Positions 1 to 7,626 of a stretch of 55,688 nt of DNA are shown here, in pieces (position 1 is the first letter of the stretch; each line of letters begins with the position of its first letter). Both the position numbers and the translations under genes were made by a program. The notes beneath the pieces are model-generated. The model saw only the letters and a program-made list of their open reading frames with translations, was not told the origin of the DNA and made no database searches. The stretch comes from Streptomyces montanisoli. GTDB lineage: Bacteria; Actinomycetota; Actinomycetes; Streptomycetales; Streptomycetaceae. Location: positions 1-55,688 of the forward strand of contig NZ_JAGIQL010000028.1 of assembly GCF_017813245.1 (NCBI RefSeq), given 5' to 3'.

Positions 1-69
1 CGGGAGGGCGGCGCCGTCAGGGCGGCCGACCTCATCGAGGCGGAGCTGGCGGCGCACCCGCGACGGTGA
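1..69 (+). CDS. C-terminal end of an unidentified protein (left-truncated)
   Basis: The first 66 bases read as an open frame ending in TGA at 67-69 (last residues AAHPRR). Alanine-rich helical composition and G/C third positions fit a real 3' end. The fragment is too short to assign. It lies directly upstream of a NamZ-type muramidase on the same strand, so a cell-wall sugar gene is possible, but that is only a guess from context. Confidence 0.5.
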   Translation, partial: REGGAVRAADLIEAELAAHPRR

Positions 70-111
70 CCCCGCTCGGGGACGCGCCGGGCGCCCGCGG
101 CCGCCGGCGGG

Positions 112-1284
112 GTGCTCGGCGGCGCGGGAGCCGGGGGGCGCGTGCGCACCGGTTTCGACCGGCTGAGCGCGGACGGCTACCGGCTGCTGTCGGGCCAGAA
201 GGTCGGGATCGTCACCAACCCGACAGGCGTCACCCCCGACGTGCGGCACATCGTCGACGTGATGCACGCGGACGACCGCGTGAACCTCGTCGCGGTGTTC
301 GGCCCCGAGCACGGCTTCCGCGGCACCTCGCAGGCGGGCGGCGGCGAGGGCACCTCGAAGGACCCGGCGACCGGGCTGCCCGTCTACGACACGTACCAGG
401 TCAGCGGACGGCCGCTGGCCGACGTCTTCACGAAGTCGGGCGTGGACACGGTCGTCTTCGACATTCAGGACGCCGGCGCGCGCTTCTACACGTACATCTG
501 GACGCTCTACGACTGCATGGAGGCGGCCGCGCTGGCCGGCAAGCGGTTCGTGGTGCTCGACCGGCCGAACCCGGTCACGGGACGGCAGGCCACGGGCCCG
601 GTGCTGCACGAGGAGTTCGCCTCCTTCGTGGGCCGCAAGCCGATCTCGCAGCAGCACGGCATGACGGTCGCGGAGCTGGCCGCGCTCTACAACGGCGAGT
701 TCCTGGCCCGCCCCGTCGAGCTGTCCACGGTCACCATGACGGGCTGGCGGCGGTCGATGTACTTCGACGAGACCGGGCTGCCCTGGGTGCTGCCGAGCCC
801 CAACATGCCCACGGCCGACACCGCGCTGGTCTACCCGGGCACCTGCATGTTCGAGGCGACCAACCTGTCCGAGGGGCGCGGCACCACGCGCCCCTTCGAG
901 CTGCTCGGCGCGGAGGGCCCAGGCAGCGCGTGGGCGAGGGCGGCGTCCGCCGAGGGGCTGCCCGGCGTGCACTTCCGCGAGGCGTACTTCGCGCCGACGT
1001 TCTCCAAGTTCAGCGGCAAGACCGTGGGTGGCCTGCAATTGCACGTCCACGACAGGGACGCCTTCGACTCGGTGCGCACCGGCATCGCGCTGCTGATCAC
1101 CGCCAAGCGGGTGTACAAGGACTTCGCCTGGCGGGCGGACAACGACATCGCCACCCTCACGGGGTCGGACCTGGTCGGCACGATGATCGACGCGGGCGCG
1201 TCCACGGACCAGGTCGTCGCCGCCTGGCAGCGAGAACTCGACGCGTTCCGCGCGGTGCGTCGCCGTTACCTCGTCTACCGCTGA
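112..1284 (+). CDS. namZ: DUF1343 / NamZ-type exo-beta-N-acetylmuramidase
   Basis: The 390-residue product carries the DUF1343 signature: VGIVTNPTGV near residue 31, then FGPEHGFRG, VFDIQDAGARFYTY, DRPNPVTG and PSPNMPT. Characterised members (Bacillus NamZ) release terminal N-acetylmuramic acid from peptidoglycan fragments, so a role in wall recycling is the family expectation. I used GTG 112; GTG 142, after a GGGAG and a G-run, is an equally good start and would remove ten residues before VRTGFDRL. Neither start gives a signal peptide in this frame. Some homologues are secreted, so location is open. It follows the truncated first gene by about 40 bases and may share its transcript. Confidence 0.85.
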   Translation: MLGGAGAGGRVRTGFDRLSADGYRLLSGQKVGIVTNPTGVTPDVRHIVDVMHADDRVNLVAVFGPEHGFRGTSQAGGGEGTSKDPATGLPVYDTYQVSGRPLADVFTKSGVDTVVFDIQDAGARFYTYIWTLYDCMEAAALAGKRFVVLDRPNPVTGRQATGPVLHEEFASFVGRKPISQQHGMTVAELAALYNGEFLARPVELSTVTMTGWRRSMYFDETGLPWVLPSPNMPTADTALVYPGTCMFEATNLSEGRGTTRPFELLGAEGPGSAWARAASAEGLPGVHFREAYFAPTFSKFSGKTVGGLQLHVHDRDAFDSVRTGIALLITAKRVYKDFAWRADNDIATLTGSDLVGTMIDAGASTDQVVAAWQRELDAFRAVRRRYLVYR

Positions 1285-1570
1285 TCCGCACGGCGGGCAG
1301 TACTCACAGCCTCTCGGCCCGCGCGCCGGATCGCACTACCCGGCACGCGGCTCGACGGCGGGCGCGGACCGTGTGAACGAAGGGGGGAGTTTTCGCACGC
1401 CAGTCGTCATACGGATGTAAAGCACCAGCTCACGGGAGTAATCGCCGGGCAAAAACCAGCGCGTTCGCATAATCGCCGGATCCGGTCTCTTTTTGATGGA
1501 GCCGAATGGGGCAGGCGTACGTCCATTCCACAACGCCGGTTTTCCGGAGATCCACTGACGGAGGTGGCAT
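1285..1570. promoter_or_regulatory. Intergenic region, likely promoter of the 1571 gene
   Basis: This gap is visibly less GC-rich than its flanks between about 1400 and 1500. It includes CATAAT at 1468-1473 and a T-run at 1490-1494. I could not place a convincing -35. A GGAGGTGG ribosome-binding site at 1560-1567 serves the next gene. Confidence 0.3.
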
Positions 1571-2194
1571 GTGATGGCCGGATTCAGAAGTCTCGCGAGA
1601 CAAGTCCGCGACCCGCGCTGCGATCTGGCCTTGCGGCGGTATTCACTGCGCAAGTGCCTGGAGCGGTTCGCCCCGTACGGGCACCGGGCGACGTGGGACC
1701 ACCTGTGCGCGAGGCACGGCATAGAGCCCGAGGACCGCTCCCCCGAGCCGGCGAGGCTGATCGCGGCGCTGGACGAGCTGGAGGCCGCGCGGGCGGTCTG
1801 GCTCGCCTACGAGGGCGACTTCGCCGAGCGCCGCAAGCGCGAGAAGCACGACGGGCTGCGCCGGCCCGGCAGCTTCGACGACTGGCACCGGCTCACCTGG
1901 GGCGGCAACGGCGTGGCACGCTGCGACGATCCCCGCGTCCACCCCTCGGGCTCGCTCGCCGAGGTGCTGCGCAGGCTGATCGCGGGCCTGGAGGGCGACC
2001 CCGGGGACGCGTGCCCCGTGTGCGGCGCGGTCCGCGGTCTCGTCTGGCGCCCCGCCCTCACGCACGCACACGGCTCGGGACCTGTCTGCACCGGCTGCGG
2101 CATCGTCGTGCCGCGCCCCGTACTGACGTCCGAGGCACTGGACCAGGTGCGGGCCGGACGCTCCTCCTCCGCCAGGACACTGACCGCGGCCTGA
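1571..2194 (+). CDS. Conserved hypothetical protein with two CxxC pairs
   Basis: A 207-residue basic, soluble protein. Its C-terminal third holds CPVC at about residues 148-151 and CTGC at about 173-176, the spacing of a four-cysteine zinc ribbon. The N-terminal two thirds are helical and charged, with no signal peptide or membrane segment. GTG 1571 and ATG 1574 are adjacent, and GGAGG sits 7-10 bases upstream. I do not recognise a function; the zinc knuckle would suit nucleic-acid or protein binding. It is followed by the separate promoter of maoC, so it looks monocistronic. Confidence 0.75.
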   Translation: MMAGFRSLARQVRDPRCDLALRRYSLRKCLERFAPYGHRATWDHLCARHGIEPEDRSPEPARLIAALDELEAARAVWLAYEGDFAERRKREKHDGLRRPGSFDDWHRLTWGGNGVARCDDPRVHPSGSLAEVLRRLIAGLEGDPGDACPVCGAVRGLVWRPALTHAHGSGPVCTGCGIVVPRPVLTSEALDQVRAGRSSSARTLTAA

Positions 2195-2277
2195 CGCACC
2201 ACGACAGACTCTCTTTCCCTCGCACGGCCGCGGCCTCGCACCGTACATCCACCCCACGACCACCACGCCCTGCCTCG

Positions 2278-2307
2278 TTGACAGACGTGCCGCGACGCGA
2301 CCATTCT
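2278..2307 (+). promoter_or_regulatory. Candidate sigma-70 type promoter of maoC
   Basis: A perfect TTGACA at 2278-2283 is followed after 18 bases by CATTCT at 2302-2307, a weak -10. The TetR-type palindrome at 2307-2322 begins on the last base of the -10, where a bound repressor would block transcription. Start expected near 2314, giving a leader of about 50 bases. Confidence 0.5.
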
Positions 2308-2322
2308 GAGCAAGCGCTTGGA
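2307..2322 (+). promoter_or_regulatory. TetR-type operator (site shared with 4763-4778)
   Basis: TGAGCAAGCGCTTGGA contains the self-complementary core AAGCGCTT. The same 16-mer, with one substitution, lies upstream of the tetR gene at 4058-4699. The shared site suggests that this TetR controls maoC and itself. Confidence 0.6.
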
Positions 2323-2367
2323 CAGTGGGCGGAGCGCCGCTCAGCACGACGACAGGGAGCCGGGGAA

Positions 2368-2832
2368 ATGACCGAGCCGAGGACCTTCACCTCCGTCGAG
2401 GAGCTGCGCGCCGGGATCGGCGAGCAGCTCGGGTACAGCGAGTGGGTGGAGGTGGACCAGAAGCGCATCGACCTGTTCGCCGAGGCCACGGGCGACCACC
2501 AGTGGATCCACGTGGACCCCGAGCGGGCGGCGGCCGGGCCGTTCGGCACCACCATCGCGCACGGCTACCTGACCCTGTCGCTGCTGCCGCTGCTGCTGCC
2601 GCAGGTGCTGCGCGTGGAGAACGTGAAGATGGGCATCAACTACGGCACGAACAAGGTGCGCTTCCCCTCCCCCGTGCCCGTCGGCTCGCGGCTGCGGGCC
2701 ACGGGCGTGCTGGCGGACGTGACCGAGGCGAGCGGCGGCGCGGTCCAGGTGACCGCGCGGGTCACGGTCGAACGCGAGGGCGGCGAGAAGCCGGCGTGCG
2801 TGGCGGAGTCCGTCTCCCGCTACTACTTCTAG
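2368..2832 (+). CDS. MaoC family dehydratase ((R)-specific enoyl-CoA hydratase type)
   Basis: A 154-residue single hot-dog domain. The hydratase 2 signature is present: ATGDHQWIHVDPERA (about residues 40-54), with the catalytic Asp-His pair, followed by GTTIAHGYLTLSLLP. The C-terminus has the usual NKVRFPSPVPVGSRLR strand. The family hydrates trans-2-enoyl-CoA to (R)-3-hydroxyacyl-CoA in fatty-acid or polyketide-precursor metabolism; the exact substrate cannot be read from sequence. The ATG at 2368 follows GGGAGCCGGGGAA. It converges on the NifU/Rieske-like gene only 19 bases away and has its own promoter and operator upstream, which places it in the regulon of the TetR at 4058-4699. Confidence 0.88.
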   Translation: MTEPRTFTSVEELRAGIGEQLGYSEWVEVDQKRIDLFAEATGDHQWIHVDPERAAAGPFGTTIAHGYLTLSLLPLLLPQVLRVENVKMGINYGTNKVRFPSPVPVGSRLRATGVLADVTEASGGAVQVTARVTVEREGGEKPACVAESVSRYYF

Positions 2833-2851
2833 TTCCCGGTCGCGTCGCGGG

Positions 2852-3820
2852 TCACGCCGCGGGCACCGCGACGGCGACGGTCGCGCCGTCGCTGAGGACC
2901 GGCAGCGGCTCCAGGTGGAGGCCGTCCTCGTCCAGGCAGGCGCCGGCGCCCCGCACGTCGTAGTGCGCGCCGCAGACGGGGCAGCTCAGTGCCGCGTCGC
3001 CCGGCGCGCCGCCGAGGTGCCTGGCCAGCACGGTACCCGTCAGCGGCCGCTCGCAGCGCGCGCACAGGTCGCGGAAGGCGAACAGGCCGGTGCCGACGCG
3101 GCAGCCGACCACCGGCACACGCCCGACCGTGAGGTGCCGCGTCTCGCCCGGCCCGAGGCCGGCGAACTCGGCGACGATCCGCCACGAGGAGCCGCCGCCG
3201 GCGGGGGCGCCCCTCTCGTACACCCGGTGGAACAGGGTGCCGGTGGGCGCGGCGGGGCCGCCCGTACCGTCCGGGCCCGTACCGGCGGCGTTCGTGCCGG
3301 CTGCGTTCGGGGCCTTGGACGGGGCCGCGACGTCGATGGCCGTGACCTCCGGGGCCGCCGCCTGGACCACGCCGCGCACCGCCAGTTCCAGCGTGGCCGG
3401 CGCGGAGGGGCAGCCGTCGCAGCCGCCGAGCAGCCGCAGCCGGACGGCGCCCTCGCCGGTGACGCCGAGCAGTTCGACGTCACCGCCGTGCGAGGCGAGG
3501 TAGGGGCGTACGGCGCCGAGCGCCTGCTCGACGCGGGTCTCCACGCCGTACGGGTGCAGGCCGTGCGCCAGCAGCAGGCCGGCGACCGCGTCGTCGTCGG
3601 CCAGCGCGGTGAGGATCTCGTCGCTCAGGGCGCCGTGCTCGTGGAGCACGTACAGGAGCCGTTCGAGGCCGTCGCCGTAGAAGCCGGTGACGAGCCTGAC
3701 CAGTTCCTCGCTGCGCTCGCGGGCCGCGGCCCCGTCCCCGGCGCTCGCGGCGAGCAGCGCCTCGACGCGCTGCACGGTCTCGCGCCTGCGGGCAGCCCCG
3801 AGGGCGGCTTGTACGGGCAT
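2852..3820 (-). CDS. NifU-like domain fused to a Cys4 Rieske-like domain
   Basis: A 322-residue protein in three parts: a helical N-terminus (1-95); a NifU C-terminal-type Fe-S scaffold (about 97-165, GCDGCPSAPATLE, cysteines 134 and 137); and, after an Ala/Gly/Pro linker (165-195), a Rieske-shaped domain (about 197-310). A normal Rieske centre uses Cys-X-His and Cys-X2-His. Here the pairs read CARC (253, 256) and CPVC (280, 283), so the two histidines are replaced by cysteines and a rubredoxin- or zinc-like site is more likely. NifU-Rieske proteins accompany some actinobacterial [NiFe] hydrogenases, but no hydrogenase is in this window. ATG 3820 follows GGGGAGG. Fe-S delivery or electron transfer is inferred. 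Confidence 0.75.
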   Translation of the reverse strand: MPVQAALGAARRRETVQRVEALLAASAGDGAAARERSEELVRLVTGFYGDGLERLLYVLHEHGALSDEILTALADDDAVAGLLLAHGLHPYGVETRVEQALGAVRPYLASHGGDVELLGVTGEGAVRLRLLGGCDGCPSAPATLELAVRGVVQAAAPEVTAIDVAAPSKAPNAAGTNAAGTGPDGTGGPAAPTGTLFHRVYERGAPAGGGSSWRIVAEFAGLGPGETRHLTVGRVPVVGCRVGTGLFAFRDLCARCERPLTGTVLARHLGGAPGDAALSCPVCGAHYDVRGAGACLDEDGLHLEPLPVLSDGATVAVAVPAA

Positions 3821-3920
3821 CGCGTTCGCCTCCCCGTTCCGGCGCCCCGGTCCCGCGCATCACTGGGTGCGCTCGCGCACCAGGGCGTGGTGCCGTCCCC
3901 ATTGCTACCACCCACCGCCC

Positions 3921-3936
3921 GCCGAAACGGTTCGGC
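3921..3936. promoter_or_regulatory. Inverted repeat upstream of the NifU/Rieske-like gene
   Basis: GCCGAA and TTCGGC form 6-bp arms around a 4-base centre, about 100 bases upstream of the minus-strand start at 3820. It could be an operator or a small hairpin. No partner site was found. Confidence 0.3.
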
Positions 3937-3984
3937 AACGCGGGTGGCAGTAGTTTTCACGCGAGCCGCGGGGCCGCGGACCCC

Positions 3985-4066
3985 CGGCGGGCCGGGCACC
4001 CGGCGGGCCAGGCGCGCGGCGAGGCCGGGCGCGCGGCGAGGCCAGGCACACGGCGGGTCAGGCGCG
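3985..4066. repeat. Five tandem 16-17 bp units at the 3' end of tetR
   Basis: Units of the form CGGCGRGYCRGGCRCR start at 3985, 4001, 4017, 4034 and 4051. The last unit contains the stop codon (4058-4060) and final codons of the minus-strand tetR gene. The array therefore looks like successive duplication of the gene end into the spacer. Confidence 0.7.
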
Positions 4067-4699
4067 CGCGCCCACCATCCGCAGCACGAGGTCGGCGTAG
4101 AGGTCGCCGACCTCGTCGGGCGACCTGCGCCCCGCCTCGTCGAACCACCGCGCGACGTCGACGCAGAGCGAGAGCACCGCCAGCGTGGTGCCGCCGACGT
4201 CGGGCACGTCGAATTCGCCGTCCCGCACGCCGTCCTCCAGGATCCTGCGCACCACCGCGTCGCTCTGCCGCCGCAACTCCAGGATCTCGGGGCGGTGTTC
4301 GGGTCCGAGGGCGTCGAGTTCGTACTGGACCACCCGTGCGGTGGTGTGTTGCTCGGCGTGCCAGCGGACGAAGGAGCGCACGACGTCCGCCAGACGCTGC
4401 GCCGAGGTGCCACCGCCCGCCTCGGCCTTGCGCAGGACGGCCAGGGCGCGGTCGTGGCCGATCCTGCTGATCCGGTGCAGCAGTTCTTCCTTGGTCTTGT
4501 AGTGGATGTAGAGGGCGGCGGGGCTCATGCCCGCACGGCCCGCGATGTCCCGCGTGGTGGTGGCGTGGTACCCGCGCTCGGCGAACGCCTCGACGGCCGC
4601 GACCAGCAGCCTCCTGGCGGCCTCGGGAGAGACCTCGGCCCAGGCCGCGGTGGTAGCGCGGCGGCCGTCGTCGTCGCCGACCGGTTCGGCCGTACGCAT
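4058..4699 (-). CDS. TetR family transcriptional regulator (likely of acyl-CoA metabolism)
   Basis: A 213-residue protein. The helix-turn-helix lies at about residues 27-73 (FAERGYHATTTRDIAGRAGMSPAALYIHYKTKEELL) and is followed by an all-helical ligand domain. ATG 4699 follows AAGGGG. Its promoter region holds the 16-bp palindrome at 4763-4778, and the same site lies on the maoC promoter, so autoregulation plus control of maoC is the simplest reading. The ligand is unknown; an acyl-CoA is plausible because similar actinobacterial regulators recognise an AGCAAGCGCTT-type core in lipid genes (recollection). The gene end carries a five-copy tandem repeat. Confidence 0.88.
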   Translation of the reverse strand: MRTAEPVGDDDGRRATTAAWAEVSPEAARRLLVAAVEAFAERGYHATTTRDIAGRAGMSPAALYIHYKTKEELLHRISRIGHDRALAVLRKAEAGGGTSAQRLADVVRSFVRWHAEQHTTARVVQYELDALGPEHRPEILELRRQSDAVVRRILEDGVRDGEFDVPDVGGTTLAVLSLCVDVARWFDEAGRRSPDEVGDLYADLVLRMVGARA

Positions 4700-4762
4700 G
4701 GTTCGCCCCTTCCGTCCGGTGCTGTGCTGCCGCAGGGCAGGACGAACACCATACCGCGAAGG

Positions 4763-4778
4763 TGAGCAAGCGCTTAGA
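4763..4778 (-). promoter_or_regulatory. TetR autoregulatory operator
   Basis: TGAGCAAGCGCTTAGA on the plus strand matches the maoC site at 2307-2322 in 15 of 16 positions. It lies about 64 bases upstream of the tetR ATG at 4699. Confidence 0.6.
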
Positions 4779-4841
4779 AGCGCATGGCCGAGCCTTCGTT
4801 CGAACCGGTGATCGAAGGTGCAACGAAAGGTGCGTAGCTCC

Positions 4842-4870
4842 TTGACCGCCTCATGACACGAGGCCAAGAT
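4842..4870 (+). promoter_or_regulatory. Candidate promoter of the acetate transporter
   Basis: TTGACC (4842-4847), a 17-base spacer and CAAGAT (4865-4870) face the transporter gene. The implied leader is about 140 bases. The -10 is weak, so this is tentative. Confidence 0.35.
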
Positions 4871-5017
4871 GATGTTCCCCCACACGGAGCGCAGCGCCGA
4901 CCACGGACCGTTCCGACGCCACACCACACCCGGGGCCGGCACTTTCCCGGCGGGGCACCGCCACCGCCGGCGCGCGCCGGAGGTCCGTCAGGCGCATCTC
5001 GCGGAGAGGATCCACCC

Positions 5018-5647
5018 GTGGCATCAGCAGAACCGAAGACCGCTGCCGGCGACGCCCGGCCGCCCGCCCCACCCGCGTCCACAGAGACCATCGCGGATCC
5101 CGGCGCCCTCGGGCTCGCCGGCTTCGCGATGACCACCTTCGTCCTGAGCGCCTTCAATGCCGGGCTGCTCAGCGACACGCTGGAGACCGTGGTGCTCCCG
5201 CTCGCCCTCTTCTACGGAGGGCTCGCGCAACTCCTCGCCGGCATGTGGGAGTTCCGCAGGGCCAATACCTTCGCCGCCACCGCGTTCAGCTCGTACGGCG
5301 CGTTCTGGATCGGGTTCGCCTACTACATCACCCAGGTCGCGCCGAAGCTCCCGGCCGCCCACGCCTACCAGGCGACCGGGCTGTTCCTGCTCGCCTGGGC
5401 CATCTTCACGACCTACATGATCATCCCCGCGATGCGCACGAGCGGGGCCGTGCTCGCGGTCATCGCGCTGCTCGCCCTCACGTACATCCTGCTCACCATC
5501 GGCGCGTTCGCGCAGTCGACGGGCATCGACAAGGTCGGCGGCTGGGTGGGCTTCGTCACCGCGGTGGTGGCCTGGTACGCCTCCTGCGCGAGCGCCGCGA
5601 ACAGCACCTGGAAGAGGACCGTACTTCCGGTGTGGCCGCTCGGCTGA
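5018..5647 (+). CDS. satP: Acetate uptake transporter (GPR1/FUN34/YaaH, SatP family)
   Basis: A 209-residue membrane protein with six predicted helices. The family signature near the first helix is recognisable as DPGALGLAGFAMTTFVLS (standard form NPAPLGLxxF), followed by FYGGLAQLLAGMWEFRRANTF. Members import acetate/succinate with protons. The start is GTG 5018, 7 bases after GGAGAGGA; an in-frame start at 4853 would add a long Pro/Arg-rich stretch without support. Residues 1-30 are Ala/Pro-rich and cytoplasmic. It stands alone between a divergent tetR and a convergent acyl-CoA dehydrogenase, and ends at a strong hairpin. The acyl-CoA neighbours suit acetate assimilation, but I saw no shared operator. 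Confidence 0.9.
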   Translation: MASAEPKTAAGDARPPAPPASTETIADPGALGLAGFAMTTFVLSAFNAGLLSDTLETVVLPLALFYGGLAQLLAGMWEFRRANTFAATAFSSYGAFWIGFAYYITQVAPKLPAAHAYQATGLFLLAWAIFTTYMIIPAMRTSGAVLAVIALLALTYILLTIGAFAQSTGIDKVGGWVGFVTAVVAWYASCASAANSTWKRTVLPVWPLG

Positions 5648-5674
5648 CGCGTCACCGGGACGGCTCCCGTCCCA

Positions 5675-5719
5675 CCGCACGGCTGTGCCCCGCCCGCGTG
5701 GCGGGGCACAGCCGTGCGG
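5675..5719. terminator. Bidirectional hairpin terminator
   Basis: A perfect 20-bp stem (arms 5675-5694 and 5700-5719) closes on a 5-base loop between two convergent genes. A smaller 7-bp hairpin, GGGACGG/CCGTCCC, precedes it at 5657-5673. There is no U-tract, as is common in high-GC actinobacteria. Confidence 0.85.
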
Positions 5720-5750
5720 CCGTGGTGCGGCCGGGGTGGGCGACGCACCG

Positions 5751-6902
5751 TCAGAAGGCGGACACGCCGGTGAGCGCGCGGCCGATGATGAGCTTCTGGA
5801 TCTGGCTCGTGCCCTCGTAGAGCGTCATCACCCGGGCGTCCCGCAGCAGTTTGCCGACGGGGTACTCGTCGATGTAGCCGTAGCCGCCGAAGACCTGGAC
5901 GGCGTTGTTCGCCGCGCGCACCGCCGCCTCGGAGGCGAACAGCTTCGCCTTGGACGCGGCCGTCGCGAACTCCTCGCCCCGGTCCACCAGGTCGGCCACC
6001 CGCCAGGTCAGCAGCCGCGCCGCGTCGACGTCCACGGCGATGTCGCTGATGAGCTCCTGGACCAGCTGGTAGTGGGCGATCGTCGAGCCGAACTGCTCGC
6101 GCTCGCCCGCGTACCCGACGGCCGCGTCGAGCGCGGCCTGCGCGATGCCGACGCTGCCGGCCGCGACCGCCATCCTCCCCTTCGCCAGCGCGGACATGGC
6201 GATCGAGAACCCCTTGCCCTCGGGCCCGAGCAGCGCGCCCGACGGCACCCGCACCCCGTCGAAGGCCAGCTCGGCCGTGGCCTGGCCGCGCAGCCCGAGC
6301 TTGCCGTGCAGGGTGCGGCGGGTCAGCCCGGGCGTGTCGGTGGGTACGAGGAAGGCCGAGACGCCGCGGTGGCCCGGCGCGTCGTTGGTGCGGGCGAACA
6401 GCAGGACCACATCGGCCCAGGTGCCGTTGGTGATGAACATCTTCGAACCGTCGATGACCCAGTCCCCGCCGTCGCGCACCGCGCGGGTGGCGAGATTGCC
6501 GGCGTCCGAGCCGGTGCCCGGCTCGGTGAGGCCGAAGCAGCCGATGGCCTCGCCCGACGTGATCCGCGGCAGCCACGCGCGCTTCTGCTCCTCGTCGCCC
6601 CAGGCCAGGATCGTCTTGCCGACCAGGCCGAGCGAGACGGAGACGATGCCGCGCACGGACGAGTCGCCGCGCCCCAGCTCCTCCGTGACCAGGCAGTACA
6701 TCAGGTGGTCGCCGTCCGAGCCGCCGTACTCGGCGGGCACGGTCATGCCGAGCAGGCCGAGCGCGCCGAGCTTGCCGACGATGCCGCGGTCGACGCTCTC
6801 CGCACGGTCCCACTCCACCACGTGGGGGGCGATCTCGCGGGCCACGAATTCCCGCGCGAGCGCGCGTACGTCGGACTGCTCCTCGCTCAGCTCCAGGTCC
6901 AT
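5751..6902 (-). CDS. Acyl-CoA dehydrogenase
   Basis: A 383-residue FAD flavoenzyme of normal family length. It has the N-terminal helical start LSEEQSDVRALAREF, the FAD motif CFGLTEPGTGSDAGN, WVIDGSKMFITNG, and the C-terminal YEGTSQIQKLIIGRAL that carries the catalytic glutamate. This residue placement fits short/branched-chain type enzymes; the chain-length preference is not resolvable here. It catalyses the first oxidation of beta-oxidation or branched-chain amino-acid breakdown. The gene diverges from the TetR at 6975, and a 17-bp palindrome lies between them. A near-identical palindrome sits upstream of the glutaryl-CoA dehydrogenase gene at 28416-29612, suggesting co-regulation. Confidence 0.92.
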   Translation of the reverse strand: MDLELSEEQSDVRALAREFVAREIAPHVVEWDRAESVDRGIVGKLGALGLLGMTVPAEYGGSDGDHLMYCLVTEELGRGDSSVRGIVSVSLGLVGKTILAWGDEEQKRAWLPRITSGEAIGCFGLTEPGTGSDAGNLATRAVRDGGDWVIDGSKMFITNGTWADVVLLFARTNDAPGHRGVSAFLVPTDTPGLTRRTLHGKLGLRGQATAELAFDGVRVPSGALLGPEGKGFSIAMSALAKGRMAVAAGSVGIAQAALDAAVGYAGEREQFGSTIAHYQLVQELISDIAVDVDAARLLTWRVADLVDRGEEFATAASKAKLFASEAAVRAANNAVQVFGGYGYIDEYPVGKLLRDARVMTLYEGTSQIQKLIIGRALTGVSAF

Positions 6903-6928
6903 GGCGGGCGGCTCCTCGCTCCGGGTTT

Positions 6929-6945
6929 AATTAGCACTGCTAGTT
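6929..6945. promoter_or_regulatory. Operator between acyl-CoA dehydrogenase and tetR
   Basis: TAGCA and TGCTA are perfect arms around a single central base, inside the broader AATTAGCA/TGCTAGTT. It lies 27 bases upstream of the acyl-CoA dehydrogenase ATG and 30 bases upstream of the tetR ATG, so one bound dimer could act on both. The complement (AACTAGCAGTGCTAATT) recurs in variant form at 29638-29653. Confidence 0.65.
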
Positions 6946-6961
6946 TACGGCGGTCAGGCCC

Positions 6962-6967
6962 TACTAT
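6962..6967 (+). promoter_or_regulatory. -10 element of tetR; transcript probably leaderless
   Basis: TACTAT ends 7 bases before the ATG at 6975, so the predicted transcription start falls on or beside the start codon. No ribosome-binding site is present. The -35 position overlaps the palindrome at 6929-6945. Confidence 0.5.
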
Positions 6968-6974
6968 GTGCGCC

Positions 6975-7625
6975 ATGGCCCGCCCGCGCAAGCCCATGCT
7001 GAGCAGAGAACGCATCGTCGCGGCGGCGGGCGCGCTCGTGGACGCCGAGGGCCTCGAAGCGGTGTCCACCCGGCGACTGGCCGCGGAGCTCGGCGTAAGC
7101 GGGCCCTCGCTGTACAACCACTTCCGCACCAAGGACGCGATCCTGGAGGCCGTGGCGGACGCGGTGAGCGGCCAGATCGACCTGTCGATGTTCGACGAGG
7201 GCGACGCCAGGGACTGGCGCACCGCGCTGCACGACTGGGCGGTGTCCTACCGCGCGGCGCTCGCCGACCACCCGCGTCTCGTGCCGGTGCTGGCCCGCGG
7301 CCCCGGGCGCCGCCCGGCGGGGCTCAGGGTGGCCGACGCGGTCTTCGGCGCGATGGTCAGGGCGGGGTGGCCGCCCGCGCAGGCGACCAGGATCGGCGCG
7401 CTGATGCGGTACTTCGTCACGGGCTCGGCGCTGTCATCGTTCGCGCAAGGATTCGTGGACGACGCGGCCGCCTACGACCCGCGGGAGTACCCGCACCTCG
7501 GCCAGGCGCACCTGCTCGCCGAGCACCACCACCGTGTGGACGAGGGCGCGTTCGAGACCGGGCTGCGCGCCCTGATCGACGGGCTCGCCCTGGAGTACGA
7601 GCGGCAGCGCGGCGCGGCGCCGTAA
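6975..7625 (+). CDS. TetR family regulator (acyl-CoA dehydrogenase regulon)
   Basis: A 216-residue protein. The helix-turn-helix at about residues 10-55 reads ERIVAAAGALVDAEGLEAVSTRRLAAELGVSGPSLYNHFRTK. The C-terminal half resembles the TetR C-terminal domain of catabolic regulators (MRYFVTGSALSSFAQGF). It is divergent from the acyl-CoA dehydrogenase and shares a palindromic intergenic site with it. The same site occurs near gcdH at 29.6 kb, so this gene is the best candidate regulator of both dehydrogenases; that link is inference. Translation likely starts on a leaderless mRNA. Its 3' end abuts a five-copy 15-bp repeat shared with the convergent alcohol dehydrogenase. Confidence 0.88.
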   Translation: MARPRKPMLSRERIVAAAGALVDAEGLEAVSTRRLAAELGVSGPSLYNHFRTKDAILEAVADAVSGQIDLSMFDEGDARDWRTALHDWAVSYRAALADHPRLVPVLARGPGRRPAGLRVADAVFGAMVRAGWPPAQATRIGALMRYFVTGSALSSFAQGFVDDAAAYDPREYPHLGQAHLLAEHHHRVDEGAFETGLRALIDGLALEYERQRGAAP

Positions 7626-7626
7626 C

